64,000 bases of DNA, taken from the NCBI GenBank assembly GCA_963833235.1, contig CAWHXG010000001.1, positions 682,001 to 746,000 on the forward strand. The letters are read 5' to 3'. The notes under the pieces were generated by a model. It worked only from the letters and a program-made list of their open reading frames with translations. It searched no databases and was not told the DNA's origin. Source of the stretch: CAWHXG01 sp963833235 (GTDB taxonomy: Bacteria; Pseudomonadota; Alphaproteobacteria; Rhodobacterales; Rhodobacteraceae). The translations under genes and the position numbers were made by a program. Below are positions 9,366 to 17,305 of this stretch, in pieces (the first letter of the stretch is position 1; every line of letters starts with the position of its first letter).

Positions 9366-12300
9366 TGGCCCGCGACGAGCCGCCACCGCAGGGCGACGCG
9401 ACCCGCCGCCAGACGGACGCCGCCCGCCCCGACCGCTCGACCTGGGTGGAGGCCAATGCCGGATCGGGCAAGACCCGCGTGCTGACCGATAGGGTGGCCA
9501 GGCTACTGCTGGCCGGAGCGGCGCCCGAGACGATCCTGTGCCTGACCTACACCAAGGCCGCCGCCAGCGAGATGCAGAACCGGCTGTTCCGGAGGCTGGG
9601 CGGCTGGGCCATGCTGGAGGACGCCCCCCTGGCCGAGGCGCTGCAGGAGCTTGGTGCGTGGCCGCTCCCCGCCAGGCCGCATGGGGAGGCCGGCGATGGC
9701 CTCGACGCCGCGCGGCGGCTCTTCGCACGGGCCATCGAGGCGCCGGGTGGCCTGAAGATCCAGACGATCCACGCCTTTTGCGCGGGGCTCCTGCGCCGCT
9801 TTCCGCTGGAGGCCGGCGTCTCGCCGCAATTCGCGGAGCTGGACGACCGCACCCTGAAGCAACTGGCCGAAGAGGTGATGGAGGCGATCGCGGACGGCCC
9901 CGAGGCGCACAGGCTCGACGATCTGGCGCGGTATCTCTCCGGCGACGACCGGCTCTGGGGAATGGTCGCTTCCATCCTCACGCACCGCGAGGTCTTTGCG
10001 CGGCCGCTCGACCGCGCCGGCGCGATGGCCTTGCACGGGCTGCCGACGGAGCTGACCGAGGAGCACGTACTCGCCGGGGTGTTCAAGGGCGGGGAGGCCG
10101 GCATGATCGCCCGGCTGATGCCGCTTCTGCAAGCGAAGGGCGGCAACGATGCAAAGGCGGCGGAAAAGTTGGCGCCGCTTTTGCCGCTCAGCCCTTCGAT
10201 GGCGACGCTCGCGGTGCTGGAAGACGTGCTTCTCACCGGGCATGGCGCCAATTCGCCCTTCTCGCCCAAGATCGGCGCCTTCCCCACCAAACCGACGCGC
10301 GCGGCGATGGAACCTGAGGACGCGGACGTCCTCGAGGTTCTCATGCTTCGGGTCTGCGCCGCCCGCCCCGAGCGTTTGGGCCTCGCGGCGGCGGGCCGCA
10401 CCCTCGCCCTCCATCGCTTCGCCGCAATCCTTCTGCCCGCAATCGCGGCCCGCAAGTCGGCGCGCGGCTGGCTCGATTTCGACGATCTGATTTTCAAGGC
10501 CAGCGATCTGCTGGCCGACCGGTCCGTCGCCGACTGGGTGCTGTGGAAGCTCGACGGAGATATCGACCACATCCTGGTGGACGAGGCGCAGGATACGAGC
10601 CCGGTGCAGTGGATGCTGATCGGCCATCTGGCGCAGGACCTTCTGAGCGGCGGTGCGGACGACCGGCCGCACACGCTTTTCGTGGTCGGCGACCGCAAGC
10701 AGTCGATCTATTCCTTCCAGGGCGCGGATCCGGCGGAGTTCGACGCGATGCGCGCACGCTTCGGCACGGGGCTTGCGGATGCCGGGCGCCCGATGGCCAG
10801 CGGCGCCCTGCGCCATTCCTTCCGCTCGGCCCCCGCGATCCTGGCCGCGGTCGATGCGACCTTCGCCGGGCTCGCGGCGGGCGGCCTCGGGGACGCGCCG
10901 GATCACCGGGCCTTCCATGCGAGCCGCCCGGGGCGGGTGGACCTCTGGCCGGCAGTGGCGCCCGAGAAGGACGAGCAGGCGGTCACCTGGCCGCTGCCGC
11001 TCGACCGGATCACCAGCCGGCATCATCACGCAAGGCTGGCCGATGCCATCGCCGGTGAACTGCGCCGCCTGATCGACGAGGGCACGGCGCTGCCGGATGG
11101 AGCCGGCGGCGCGCGGCCGCTGACGGAGGGCGACGTGCTGATCCTTGTGCGGCGGCGGGCGGTGCTGTTTCACGAGCTTCTGCGGGCGTGCAAGGCGGCG
11201 GGGCTGCGGGTGGCCGGTGCCGACCGGCTGAGTTTGGGCACGGCCCTCGCGGCGCAGGACGTCCTGGCCCTTCTGCGGTTTCTCGCGCTGCCGGAAGACG
11301 ACCTGTCGCTGGCGACGGCTTTGCGCTCGCCGCTGTTCGGGTGGAGCGAGGATGCGCTCTTTCGGCTCGCACAGCCGCGGCGCGGTGTGCTCTGGGCGGC
11401 GCTGCGCCGCTCGCCGGATCACCCGGGCGACCTTGCCATGCTGCGCGATCTGCGCGGCGCCTCGGATTACGAACGCCCTTTCGAGCTCATCGAGCGGATC
11501 CTGACCCGCCATGGCGGCAGGCAGCGACTGCTGGCGCGGCTGGGCCCGGAAAGCGAGGAGGCGATCGACGCGCTTCTCGCGCAAGCTCTGGCGTACGAGA
11601 TGGCCGAAGTGCCAAGCCTCACGGGGTTTCTGGCCTGGATCGACGCGGCCGACGCGGTGATCAAGCGGCAGCCCGATGCGGCGGGCGACGCATTGCGGAT
11701 CATGACAGTTCATGGCGCAAAGGGGTTGGAGGCCCCGGTGGTGATCCTGCCCGATTGCGCCAGCACCCACCCACCGCCGCCACCACCGCTGCTGCGCAGC
11801 GCAGACGGGCCCGTGATCTGGCCGCCTCCTGCCGCGGAGCGCACGGAGATTGCACAGGGGGCTGCGGACGCGCACACGGCCCGCGAGGCGGCGGAGCGCG
11901 ACCGGCTGCTCTACGTTGCCATGACGCGCGCGGAAAGCTGGCTGATCGTCGCCGCCGGGGGGGGCTTGGGCAATGCCGGCGACACCTGGCACGACCGGGT
12001 GCGCGTGGGCCTCGAGGCGCTGGAGGCGGCGGCACACGATGCGCCCACCGGCCCGGGCCTGCGCCTGTCGAACGGCGCCTGGCCTGTCGCCGCCGATGCC
12101 AGGGCCGCAGTTTCGCAGCCTGCTGCCACCGCGTTGCCGGATTGGGCGCTGCGCCGGGCTTCGGCGGCCCCGCCCCGCCCGGCCCTCATCGCGCCTTCGG
12201 CGCTCGGCGGTGCCAAGGCGCTTGCCGGCGAGGCGGGGGAAGACACGGCGGCGGCCATGGTGCGGGGCAACCGGCTGCACCTTCTGCTTGAGCATCTGCC

Positions 12301-12802
12301 GCGCTTTCCCGCGGCGAGCTGGGCGGCGATGGCGCCGACCCTGCTGCAGGGCGCCAGCGGCGCGGCCGCACCCGCTGAGGAGGATGCCGAGCTTCTGGCA
12401 GAGGCGACGACGGTCCTGACCAACCCCGATCTCGCCTTCCTCTTCGCGCCCGGAACCCTGGCGGAGGTCGATCTCAGCGCCGCGCTTGCCGGTCTCGGCG
12501 GCCGGATGCGCGGCACGATCGACAGGCTGGTGCTCATGCCCGGCCGGGTGCTGGCCGTCGACTACAAGAGCAACGCGGTGCTTCCCGCCACGGCCGCGGC
12601 GGTGCCCGATGGGCTGTTGCGCCAGATGGGAGCCTATGCCGCGGCACTCGGCCAGATCTATCCCGGCCGGCAAATCGACACGGCAATCCTCTGGACCCGC
12701 AGCGCCCGGCTGATGCCGCTGCCGCAAGAGGCCGTGAGGGCCGCGCTGGCCCTGGCCGAACCGGCGCCGGCGCACCTTGACGCGCTCCCACCCCGTCCAT
12801 AG
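9365..12802 (+). CDS. addA: Double-strand break repair helicase AddA
   Basis: 1145-residue UvrD-type helicase-nuclease. Walker A is NAGSGKT at residues 31-37, motif Ia LTYTKAAASEM follows, and motif II is ILVDEAQDTSPVQ. Motif III GDRKQSIYSFQGA, motif V TVHGAKGLE and motif VI LLYVAMTRA are all intact. The C-terminal nuclease carries LAVDYKSN. AddA drives unwinding and cuts one strand, forming the AddAB heterodimer with the gene just upstream. The start is fixed by the TGATG overlap with addB. Length and motif order are normal. Confidence 0.96.
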   Translation: MARDEPPPQGDATRRQTDAARPDRSTWVEANAGSGKTRVLTDRVARLLLAGAAPETILCLTYTKAAASEMQNRLFRRLGGWAMLEDAPLAEALQELGAWPLPARPHGEAGDGLDAARRLFARAIEAPGGLKIQTIHAFCAGLLRRFPLEAGVSPQFAELDDRTLKQLAEEVMEAIADGPEAHRLDDLARYLSGDDRLWGMVASILTHREVFARPLDRAGAMALHGLPTELTEEHVLAGVFKGGEAGMIARLMPLLQAKGGNDAKAAEKLAPLLPLSPSMATLAVLEDVLLTGHGANSPFSPKIGAFPTKPTRAAMEPEDADVLEVLMLRVCAARPERLGLAAAGRTLALHRFAAILLPAIAARKSARGWLDFDDLIFKASDLLADRSVADWVLWKLDGDIDHILVDEAQDTSPVQWMLIGHLAQDLLSGGADDRPHTLFVVGDRKQSIYSFQGADPAEFDAMRARFGTGLADAGRPMASGALRHSFRSAPAILAAVDATFAGLAAGGLGDAPDHRAFHASRPGRVDLWPAVAPEKDEQAVTWPLPLDRITSRHHHARLADAIAGELRRLIDEGTALPDGAGGARPLTEGDVLILVRRRAVLFHELLRACKAAGLRVAGADRLSLGTALAAQDVLALLRFLALPEDDLSLATALRSPLFGWSEDALFRLAQPRRGVLWAALRRSPDHPGDLAMLRDLRGASDYERPFELIERILTRHGGRQRLLARLGPESEEAIDALLAQALAYEMAEVPSLTGFLAWIDAADAVIKRQPDAAGDALRIMTVHGAKGLEAPVVILPDCASTHPPPPPPLLRSADGPVIWPPPAAERTEIAQGAADAHTAREAAERDRLLYVAMTRAESWLIVAAGGGLGNAGDTWHDRVRVGLEALEAAAHDAPTGPGLRLSNGAWPVAADARAAVSQPAATALPDWALRRASAAPPRPALIAPSALGGAKALAGEAGEDTAAAMVRGNRLHLLLEHLPRFPAASWAAMAPTLLQGASGAAAPAEEDAELLAEATTVLTNPDLAFLFAPGTLAEVDLSAALAGLGGRMRGTIDRLVLMPGRVLAVDYKSNAVLPATAAAVPDGLLRQMGAYAAALGQIYPGRQIDTAILWTRSARLMPLPQEAVRAALALAEPAPAHLDALPPRP

Positions 12803-12839
12803 CTTGCGTCGTCCCAGCATCATGGCCAAGGAGGCTGAC

Positions 12840-13160
12840 ATGGCGACCACCCCCGTCACCGACCAGACGTTCGACACCGAAGTCCGCAAATCCGACATTC
12901 CTGTCGTCGTCGATTTCTGGGCGGAATGGTGCGGCCCCTGCCGCCAGATCGGCCCGGCGCTGGAAGAGCTCTCCGCGGAGATGGAAGGCCGCGTGAAGAT
13001 CGTGAAGGTCAACGTGGACGAGAACCCGAATGCCCCGGCCGAACTGGGTGTGCGCGGGATCCCGGCGCTGTTCATGTTCAAGGACGGCGCGGTCGTCTCG
13101 AACAAGACCGGGGCCGCGCCGAAGGCCGCGCTGCAGAGCTGGATCGAAAGCGGCCTTTGA
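12840..13160 (+). CDS. trxA: Thioredoxin 1
   Basis: 106-residue cytosolic thioredoxin. The active site is WCGPC within VVDFWAEWCGPCRQI, and the cis-proline loop is GVRGIPALFMFK. It reduces protein disulfides and passes electrons to ribonucleotide reductase, peroxiredoxins and methionine sulfoxide reductases. ATG 12840 has AAGGAGG seven bases upstream, which decides the start against an in-frame ATG at 12777. It follows addA by 37 bases and precedes hslV by 16 bases, so it is probably read from the same transcript. Confidence 0.97.
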   Translation: MATTPVTDQTFDTEVRKSDIPVVVDFWAEWCGPCRQIGPALEELSAEMEGRVKIVKVNVDENPNAPAELGVRGIPALFMFKDGAVVSNKTGAAPKAALQSWIESGL

Positions 13161-13176
13161 TCGACGGACGGCCCAG

Positions 13177-13734
13177 ATGAGCGACAGCGCGTTTCCCGGC
13201 TGGCACGGTACCACGATCATCGGCGTCCGCCGCGGCGGACGCGTGGTGATCGCGGGCGACGGGCAGGTCAGCGTCGGCCAGACCGTCATGAAGGGAACTG
13301 CCCGGAAAGTGCGGCGGCTGTCGCCCGGCGGCTTCGACGTGGTCGCCGGGTTCGCGGGATCGACGGCCGATGCCTTTACCCTGCTGGAGCGGCTCGAGAC
13401 CAAGCTTGAGGCTGCGCCTGGTCAGCTGCAGCGCGCCAGCGTGGAGCTGGCGAAGGATTGGCGGACCGACAAGTACCTGCAGAAGCTGGAGGCGATGCTG
13501 ATCGTTAGCGACGGGCGCGACCTGCTGGTCATTACCGGCGCGGGCGACGTGCTGGAGCCCGAGCACGACGTGACCGCCATCGGCTCCGGCGGGAACTACG
13601 CATTGGCCGCGGCGCGGGCCCTGATGGATGGAGACGGGGATGCCGAGGCCATCGCCCGGCGCGCCATGGCCATCGCCGCCGACATCTGCGTCTATACCAA
13701 TGGCAACCTGACGGTTGAGACGATCGGGGGCTGA
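13177..13734 (+). CDS. hslV: HslV (ClpQ) protease subunit
   Basis: 185-residue peptidase of the HslUV ATP-dependent protease, a double hexamer with proteasome beta-like folds. The propeptide ends in GWHG and the catalytic threonine is T12 (GTTIIGV) after processing, with the GDGQVSVGQTVMK motif following. SGGNYALAAARALM and NLTVETI are typical C-terminal blocks. The longer propeptide is normal for Rhodobacterales. The ATPase partner hslU is not the next gene: a convergent SDR gene begins four bases after this stop. HslU must therefore be encoded elsewhere or be missing. Confidence 0.96.
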   Translation: MSDSAFPGWHGTTIIGVRRGGRVVIAGDGQVSVGQTVMKGTARKVRRLSPGGFDVVAGFAGSTADAFTLLERLETKLEAAPGQLQRASVELAKDWRTDKYLQKLEAMLIVSDGRDLLVITGAGDVLEPEHDVTAIGSGGNYALAAARALMDGDGDAEAIARRAMAIAADICVYTNGNLTVETIGG

Positions 13735-13738
13735 GCTC

Positions 13739-14479
13739 TCAGATCGTCACCCCGCCATCCACCAGCACCGCCTGCCCCGTCATTAGACGGCTCTCGTCGG
13801 ACAGCAGATAGACCACCATGGGGGTCAGGTCGTCGACGCTGGCGAAACGTCCCGTGGGCTGCCGGGCGATGAAATCTTTCTCGGCTTGCGCGGGATCCGG
13901 GGCGTCCGAGATGCGCGCCCTCAGCGAAGGAGTATCCACCGTGCCAGGGCAAAGCGCGTTGCAGCGAAGGCCGGTGCGGACGTAGTCGACGGCAATGGCC
14001 TTGGTCAGCCCGATCACCGCAGCCTTCGATGTGCCGTAGGCCGCGCGGTTGACGAACCCCTTGATCGACGAGGCCATGGACGACATGTTGACCACCGATG
14101 CCGTGCCGGTGGCCTCGGCCCGCTCTAGCATGCCGGGCAGGAACGCCTGCAGCATCCGCATCATCGACGTCACGTTGACGTCCATCGTGCGGGCCCATTC
14201 CTCTTCGGTCGTGTCGAGGATGGTGCCGATGGGCACGATGCCGGCGCAGTTGAAGAGCCCGTCCAGCGGCCCGATGCGGCCGGCCAGGTCGGCGATCGCG
14301 GCGGCGTCGCGCACGTCGAGCACTTCCGTCTCGATGCCCGCGCCGATGTTCTGCAATGCGGCGCCATCCAGATCGGTGGCGTAGACCCGCGCCCCCGCCG
14401 CCGCGCAGGCCTGTGCGCTGGCCCGACCCATGCCGGCGCCCGCCGCGGTGATCAGCACGGTCTTGTCCATGAGCCGCAT
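13739..14479 (-). CDS. Short-chain dehydrogenase/reductase (classical SDR)
   Basis: 246-residue NAD(P)-dependent oxidoreductase. The cofactor motif is TAAGAGMGRA at the N-terminus, NCAG lies mid-chain, the catalytic serine sits in NMSSMAS, and the YGTSKAA motif provides Tyr and Lys. The C-terminal PTGRFASVDDLTPMVVYL and VDGG are typical. The pattern resembles 2-keto-3-deoxy-L-fuconate or 3-hydroxybutyrate type 2 dehydrogenases, and the neighbouring RbsD/FucU protein makes a role in fucose-like sugar oxidation reasonable but unproven. Its stop lies four bases from the hslV stop. ATG 14479 has AGGGA eight bases upstream. Confidence 0.82.
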   Translation of the reverse strand: MRLMDKTVLITAAGAGMGRASAQACAAAGARVYATDLDGAALQNIGAGIETEVLDVRDAAAIADLAGRIGPLDGLFNCAGIVPIGTILDTTEEEWARTMDVNVTSMMRMLQAFLPGMLERAEATGTASVVNMSSMASSIKGFVNRAAYGTSKAAVIGLTKAIAVDYVRTGLRCNALCPGTVDTPSLRARISDAPDPAQAEKDFIARQPTGRFASVDDLTPMVVYLLSDESRLMTGQAVLVDGGVTI

Positions 14480-14590
14480 CGGAACTTTCCCTTCCAGTTT
14501 CCCGCCCGGCGAGCGGACACATCGGCATCTTGAAACCGCGGAAGGGCGGGAGCAAGCCCTCGATACTTGAGCTCTGCGCCGGCCGAAGTG

Positions 14591-15028
14591 CTAGAAGATC
14601 ACGCCGCGTCGCAGGATGAAGTTGCCGTAGGGGCGGAACTCATCGGTCAGGACGACCGCGAAGGAGCGCCGCGCGGCCTCGTAGAAGGCGAAACGGTCGA
14701 GCGCGACCGTCCGCACCTGTTCCCGCTCGAAAAGCGGCATCGCCTCGGCAACGGCGGGTGGCGTGGCCCCCGGCTCGTCCACCACCTGCATCGTCTCGAC
14801 CGGCGGCATGTCGGGCTCGTAGGTGTCGATCGGCATGACGCCGAGAATGACGCGAACGGCGTCCGGCGCGTTGCACGCCATGCGCAGCGGCCGGGCCACA
14901 ACCGTCTGACGCGCCACCGATGCCGCGGGAAAATTCGCATCGCAGATCGTGACGGTATCGCCATGGCCCATGGAGGCGATCATGTGCAGAAGATCGGGCG
15001 TTAGCCGCCCATCGAGACCTTTGAGCAT
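14591..15028 (-). CDS. RbsD/FucU family sugar mutarotase
   Basis: 145 residues, the usual length for RbsD/FucU. MASMGHGDT-like residues (IASMGHGDTV) near residue 19 carry the family histidine, with ICDANFPA next and the C-terminal block ALDRFAFYEAARR. These proteins interconvert anomers of ribose or fucose before catabolism. The sequence fits FucU better than RbsD, but I cannot separate them by eye. It is upstream of the SDR on the same strand, which suggests a two-gene sugar-handling unit with about 110 bases between them. A run of nine G residues (coding strand) lies three bases before the start and forms the only purine-rich ribosome-binding candidate. Confidence 0.8.
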   Translation of the reverse strand: MLKGLDGRLTPDLLHMIASMGHGDTVTICDANFPAASVARQTVVARPLRMACNAPDAVRVILGVMPIDTYEPDMPPVETMQVVDEPGATPPAVAEAMPLFEREQVRTVALDRFAFYEAARRSFAVVLTDEFRPYGNFILRRGVIF

Positions 15029-15031
15029 CTT

Positions 15032-15040
15032 CCCCCCCCC
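15032..15040. repeat. C9/G9 homopolymer at the ribosome-binding site of the mutarotase gene
   Basis: Nine consecutive C on the + strand, which is G9 in the direction of the leftward gene starting at 15028. The tract ends three bases from the ATG and is the only Shine-Dalgarno-like stretch. Slippage here would alter spacing or strength of ribosome binding, not the reading frame. Confidence 0.6.
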
Positions 15041-15104
15041 GGGATTGCAGCCCTTTCAGTCTAGCGGATCGAAGGCGCCTGCGAAACCGCCACGCGAACC
15101 CGGA

Positions 15105-16097
15105 TCATGCGCTTCGAAGGGTGGAAGCGGAAAGGTTCGCGGCGGGCCCGGAGGCCGGTGCATTGGGGTTCGCCATGCCTGCCTCGATCATGCGGATCAC
15201 CCTTGCGGAATTGGCGTAGGGCATATCCTCGGTCTGGCGGGTCATCGCCAGATCCGCCGGCCCCGCGTCGCGCAGTTTCCTCCAGCCCTCTCCCTCGCGG
15301 GCGATCAGCCCGAGAAGGCGGAAGGCGCGCAGCCAGTGGTTCATCGTGTGCTCACCCCATTTGGCACGAAAGACTTCGGTGTTCCGCAGGATGCTGTCGA
15401 GGTGGTGAACGGGTGGCATGTGGTGCGGGTGATACTGGTGGTAGACCCGGGCGCCCCGGATCCAGCCGATAGGCACCTCAGCTTCATCGAGCATCCGCCC
15501 GAAGTCGGTATCCTCGCCGCCATATCCCCGATAGGCCTCGTCGAAGCCGCCGACGTCGAAGAACAGGGCTCGGGAAATGGCGAAATTGAGCGACCAGAAG
15601 CACCGGTAATCGTTGCAGGCCACAATTCCTTCCGGCGGAGGCCCGCGGCGATCCGAATGCCGTTCGCCGATCTCGGCCAGCCGGGCGAACTCCCACGCTT
15701 CGGCCACCGCCCCCTTCGGCAGATAAAGCACCTCGCCCATCAGAAGCCCCGGCCAGGCGGCAAGGCCCGCGAGGTAGTCGCCGATAAGGCTTGGCGCAGG
15801 GATGCAATCCACGTCCACGAAGATCAGCGCCTCGCCCATAGCTTCGCGCGCCACGGCATTGCGGGCCTCGGCCAGCGGCAGCTCCTCACCCGGCACGAGG
15901 ATCTGGCGAATGGGGAACGGCGCGGCGGGCAAGTCCTCATACGGTTGCTCATCCATGACGCCGATCACCAGCTCCGCCGGCGGCACCTCGGATTGCAGCA
16001 GCCCGCGCACGACGTTGGAAAGATGCGCGCCGCGCCCTCGGGAAATGGTCAGAACGGACGGTTGCATGGGGGCGGGCTCCGGTATCGGGGATGTCAT
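15105..16097 (-). CDS. Family 2 glycosyltransferase
   Basis: 330-residue GT-A fold transferase. The N-terminal PSVLTISRGRGAHLSNVV, the acceptor-loop region EARNAVAREA and the metal-binding DVD at D95-D97 (FVDVDCIP) are characteristic of GT2. The C-terminal part contains VGGFDEAYRGYGGEDTDFG, the galactosyltransferase-like block that supplies a catalytic acid. No membrane segment is present, so it is cytosolic or membrane-peripheral. Its start overlaps the upstream glycosyltransferase stop by ATGA, so the two are almost certainly coexpressed. Donor and acceptor are unknown. Confidence 0.85.
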   Translation of the reverse strand: MTSPIPEPAPMQPSVLTISRGRGAHLSNVVRGLLQSEVPPAELVIGVMDEQPYEDLPAAPFPIRQILVPGEELPLAEARNAVAREAMGEALIFVDVDCIPAPSLIGDYLAGLAAWPGLLMGEVLYLPKGAVAEAWEFARLAEIGERHSDRRGPPPEGIVACNDYRCFWSLNFAISRALFFDVGGFDEAYRGYGGEDTDFGRMLDEAEVPIGWIRGARVYHQYHPHHMPPVHHLDSILRNTEVFRAKWGEHTMNHWLRAFRLLGLIAREGEGWRKLRDAGPADLAMTRQTEDMPYANSARVIRMIEAGMANPNAPASGPAANLSASTLRSA

Positions 16098-17305
16098 TCG
16101 GCGGTCAGTGCTTGAGCTGCCGGCGGGTCATCGGCAGCTGCACCGTCGGTCGAGCCGGTCTGGGGCAGCCGCCAGAGATCGGCGGCAAGGCCCTCCAGCC
16201 AGGACGCGGCCCCTGCGGCGGCATTCGGATCGACCAGTTCCGGCATGGCGGCGCAGCCCTCCGCTGCGGCGATCGCTTGGGTCCAGCCACCCGGGCTGCC
16301 GGGCCAGGACGGCGCGAGATGCGCCACGCCAAGCGCCGCGAGGGCGTCGGCCTTGCAGATCTGTTCATCGTAGTAGCGCCATTCGGGGATCACAATCCAT
16401 GGCCGACGGGCCGCGAGCACCTGGTGGCACAACGTGTTGCCCGCCGACGTCACGACGAGATCGGCCGCCGCAAGATACGTCGCAACGTCCGGCTGCCAGC
16501 CCAGAAGGCGCAAGTTGCCCGGCAAGGTTGCGTGCCAATCATGCGCGATCGGCCCAAGAACCAGCCACTGCCAATCACCCTTGCATCGCGCCGCGAGCGA
16601 GAGCGGCGCCAGCGGCAGCCCGGCCCCGCCCCCGCCCGCCACGACCACGGCGATCCGAGCACCTTCTGGCAGGCCCAGCCGTACCCGCGCCGCGGCCCGC
16701 CCGACCCGCGAGGCCCTCGGCACACCGATCCCGCCGGCATGATGGGTCCGGGCGCGCAGCCAATCGGGCCGCTCGGGTTGCTCCAGCCTGGCATCGTAGG
16801 GCGCCAGCAGGCCGCTTGCGCCCCGGTAGGCGGCGACATGCCCCGGATCGTTGCGGCGGCCGTGCTGCAGGACCTTCACCACGGGAACCGACGCGATGCG
16901 CAGCGCCTGCGCCAGCTCCGCCGAGACATCGACCATAAAGAGCGCCGGGTCGGCACGGTCGCACCAGGACAGAATGCCCGCCAGCGCCTTTCGCACGCTT
17001 GCCCAGCCCAGCGGGGCGCAATGCAGCGTATCGGGTGTCTCGGCGGCCTCAAGCCTCTCGGGGCGCCGCATCTCCGCCGCCTCGAAGAGGCTCGGGATCG
17101 GATGGACTTCGGCCTGGGGCGGCAAACCGTCCAGTATCTCGGGACGCGCGCAGAACACGGTGACCCGGCGCGACGGCGGCAAGGCCCGCAACAAGGCGGC
17201 GCAACGCTCGGCGTGCCCCCGTCCCTGGTGGTGCACGAAATAGCCGAACGGGCGATCCCACGCCGTCTCCGCCGTCCACTCGCCGCCGCCCTCGTATGGG
17301 GTCAA
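16094..17305 (-). CDS. MurG-like GT-B glycosyltransferase
   Basis: 403 residues if read from TTG 17305, which overlaps the TGA of the upstream gene as TTGA. No ATG lies between this point and well inside the conserved domain (FGYFVHHQGRGHAERCAAL near residue 20), so either the TTG or an ATG at 17386 inside the previous gene must be used. The GT-B fold is suggested by the HxxGRGH loop, the central VVVAGGGGAGLPLAPL, and the C-terminal donor site VTSAGNTLCHQVLAARRPWI. This resembles MurG and UDP-glycosyltransferases. The specific sugar is not predictable. Confidence 0.78.
   Translation of the reverse strand: MTPYEGGGEWTAETAWDRPFGYFVHHQGRGHAERCAALLRALPPSRRVTVFCARPEILDGLPPQAEVHPIPSLFEAAEMRRPERLEAAETPDTLHCAPLGWASVRKALAGILSWCDRADPALFMVDVSAELAQALRIASVPVVKVLQHGRRNDPGHVAAYRGASGLLAPYDARLEQPERPDWLRARTHHAGGIGVPRASRVGRAAARVRLGLPEGARIAVVVAGGGGAGLPLAPLSLAARCKGDWQWLVLGPIAHDWHATLPGNLRLLGWQPDVATYLAAADLVVTSAGNTLCHQVLAARRPWIVIPEWRYYDEQICKADALAALGVAHLAPSWPGSPGGWTQAIAAAEGCAAMPELVDPNAAAGAASWLEGLAADLWRLPQTGSTDGAAADDPPAAQALTAE

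Noticed and set aside
9503..13105. A 1200-residue leftward open frame opposite addA and trxA
   Set aside because: It lies fully antisense to well-supported genes, has a low-complexity Arg/Gln/His-rich translation with no recognisable motif, and is explained by GC-rich third codon positions.
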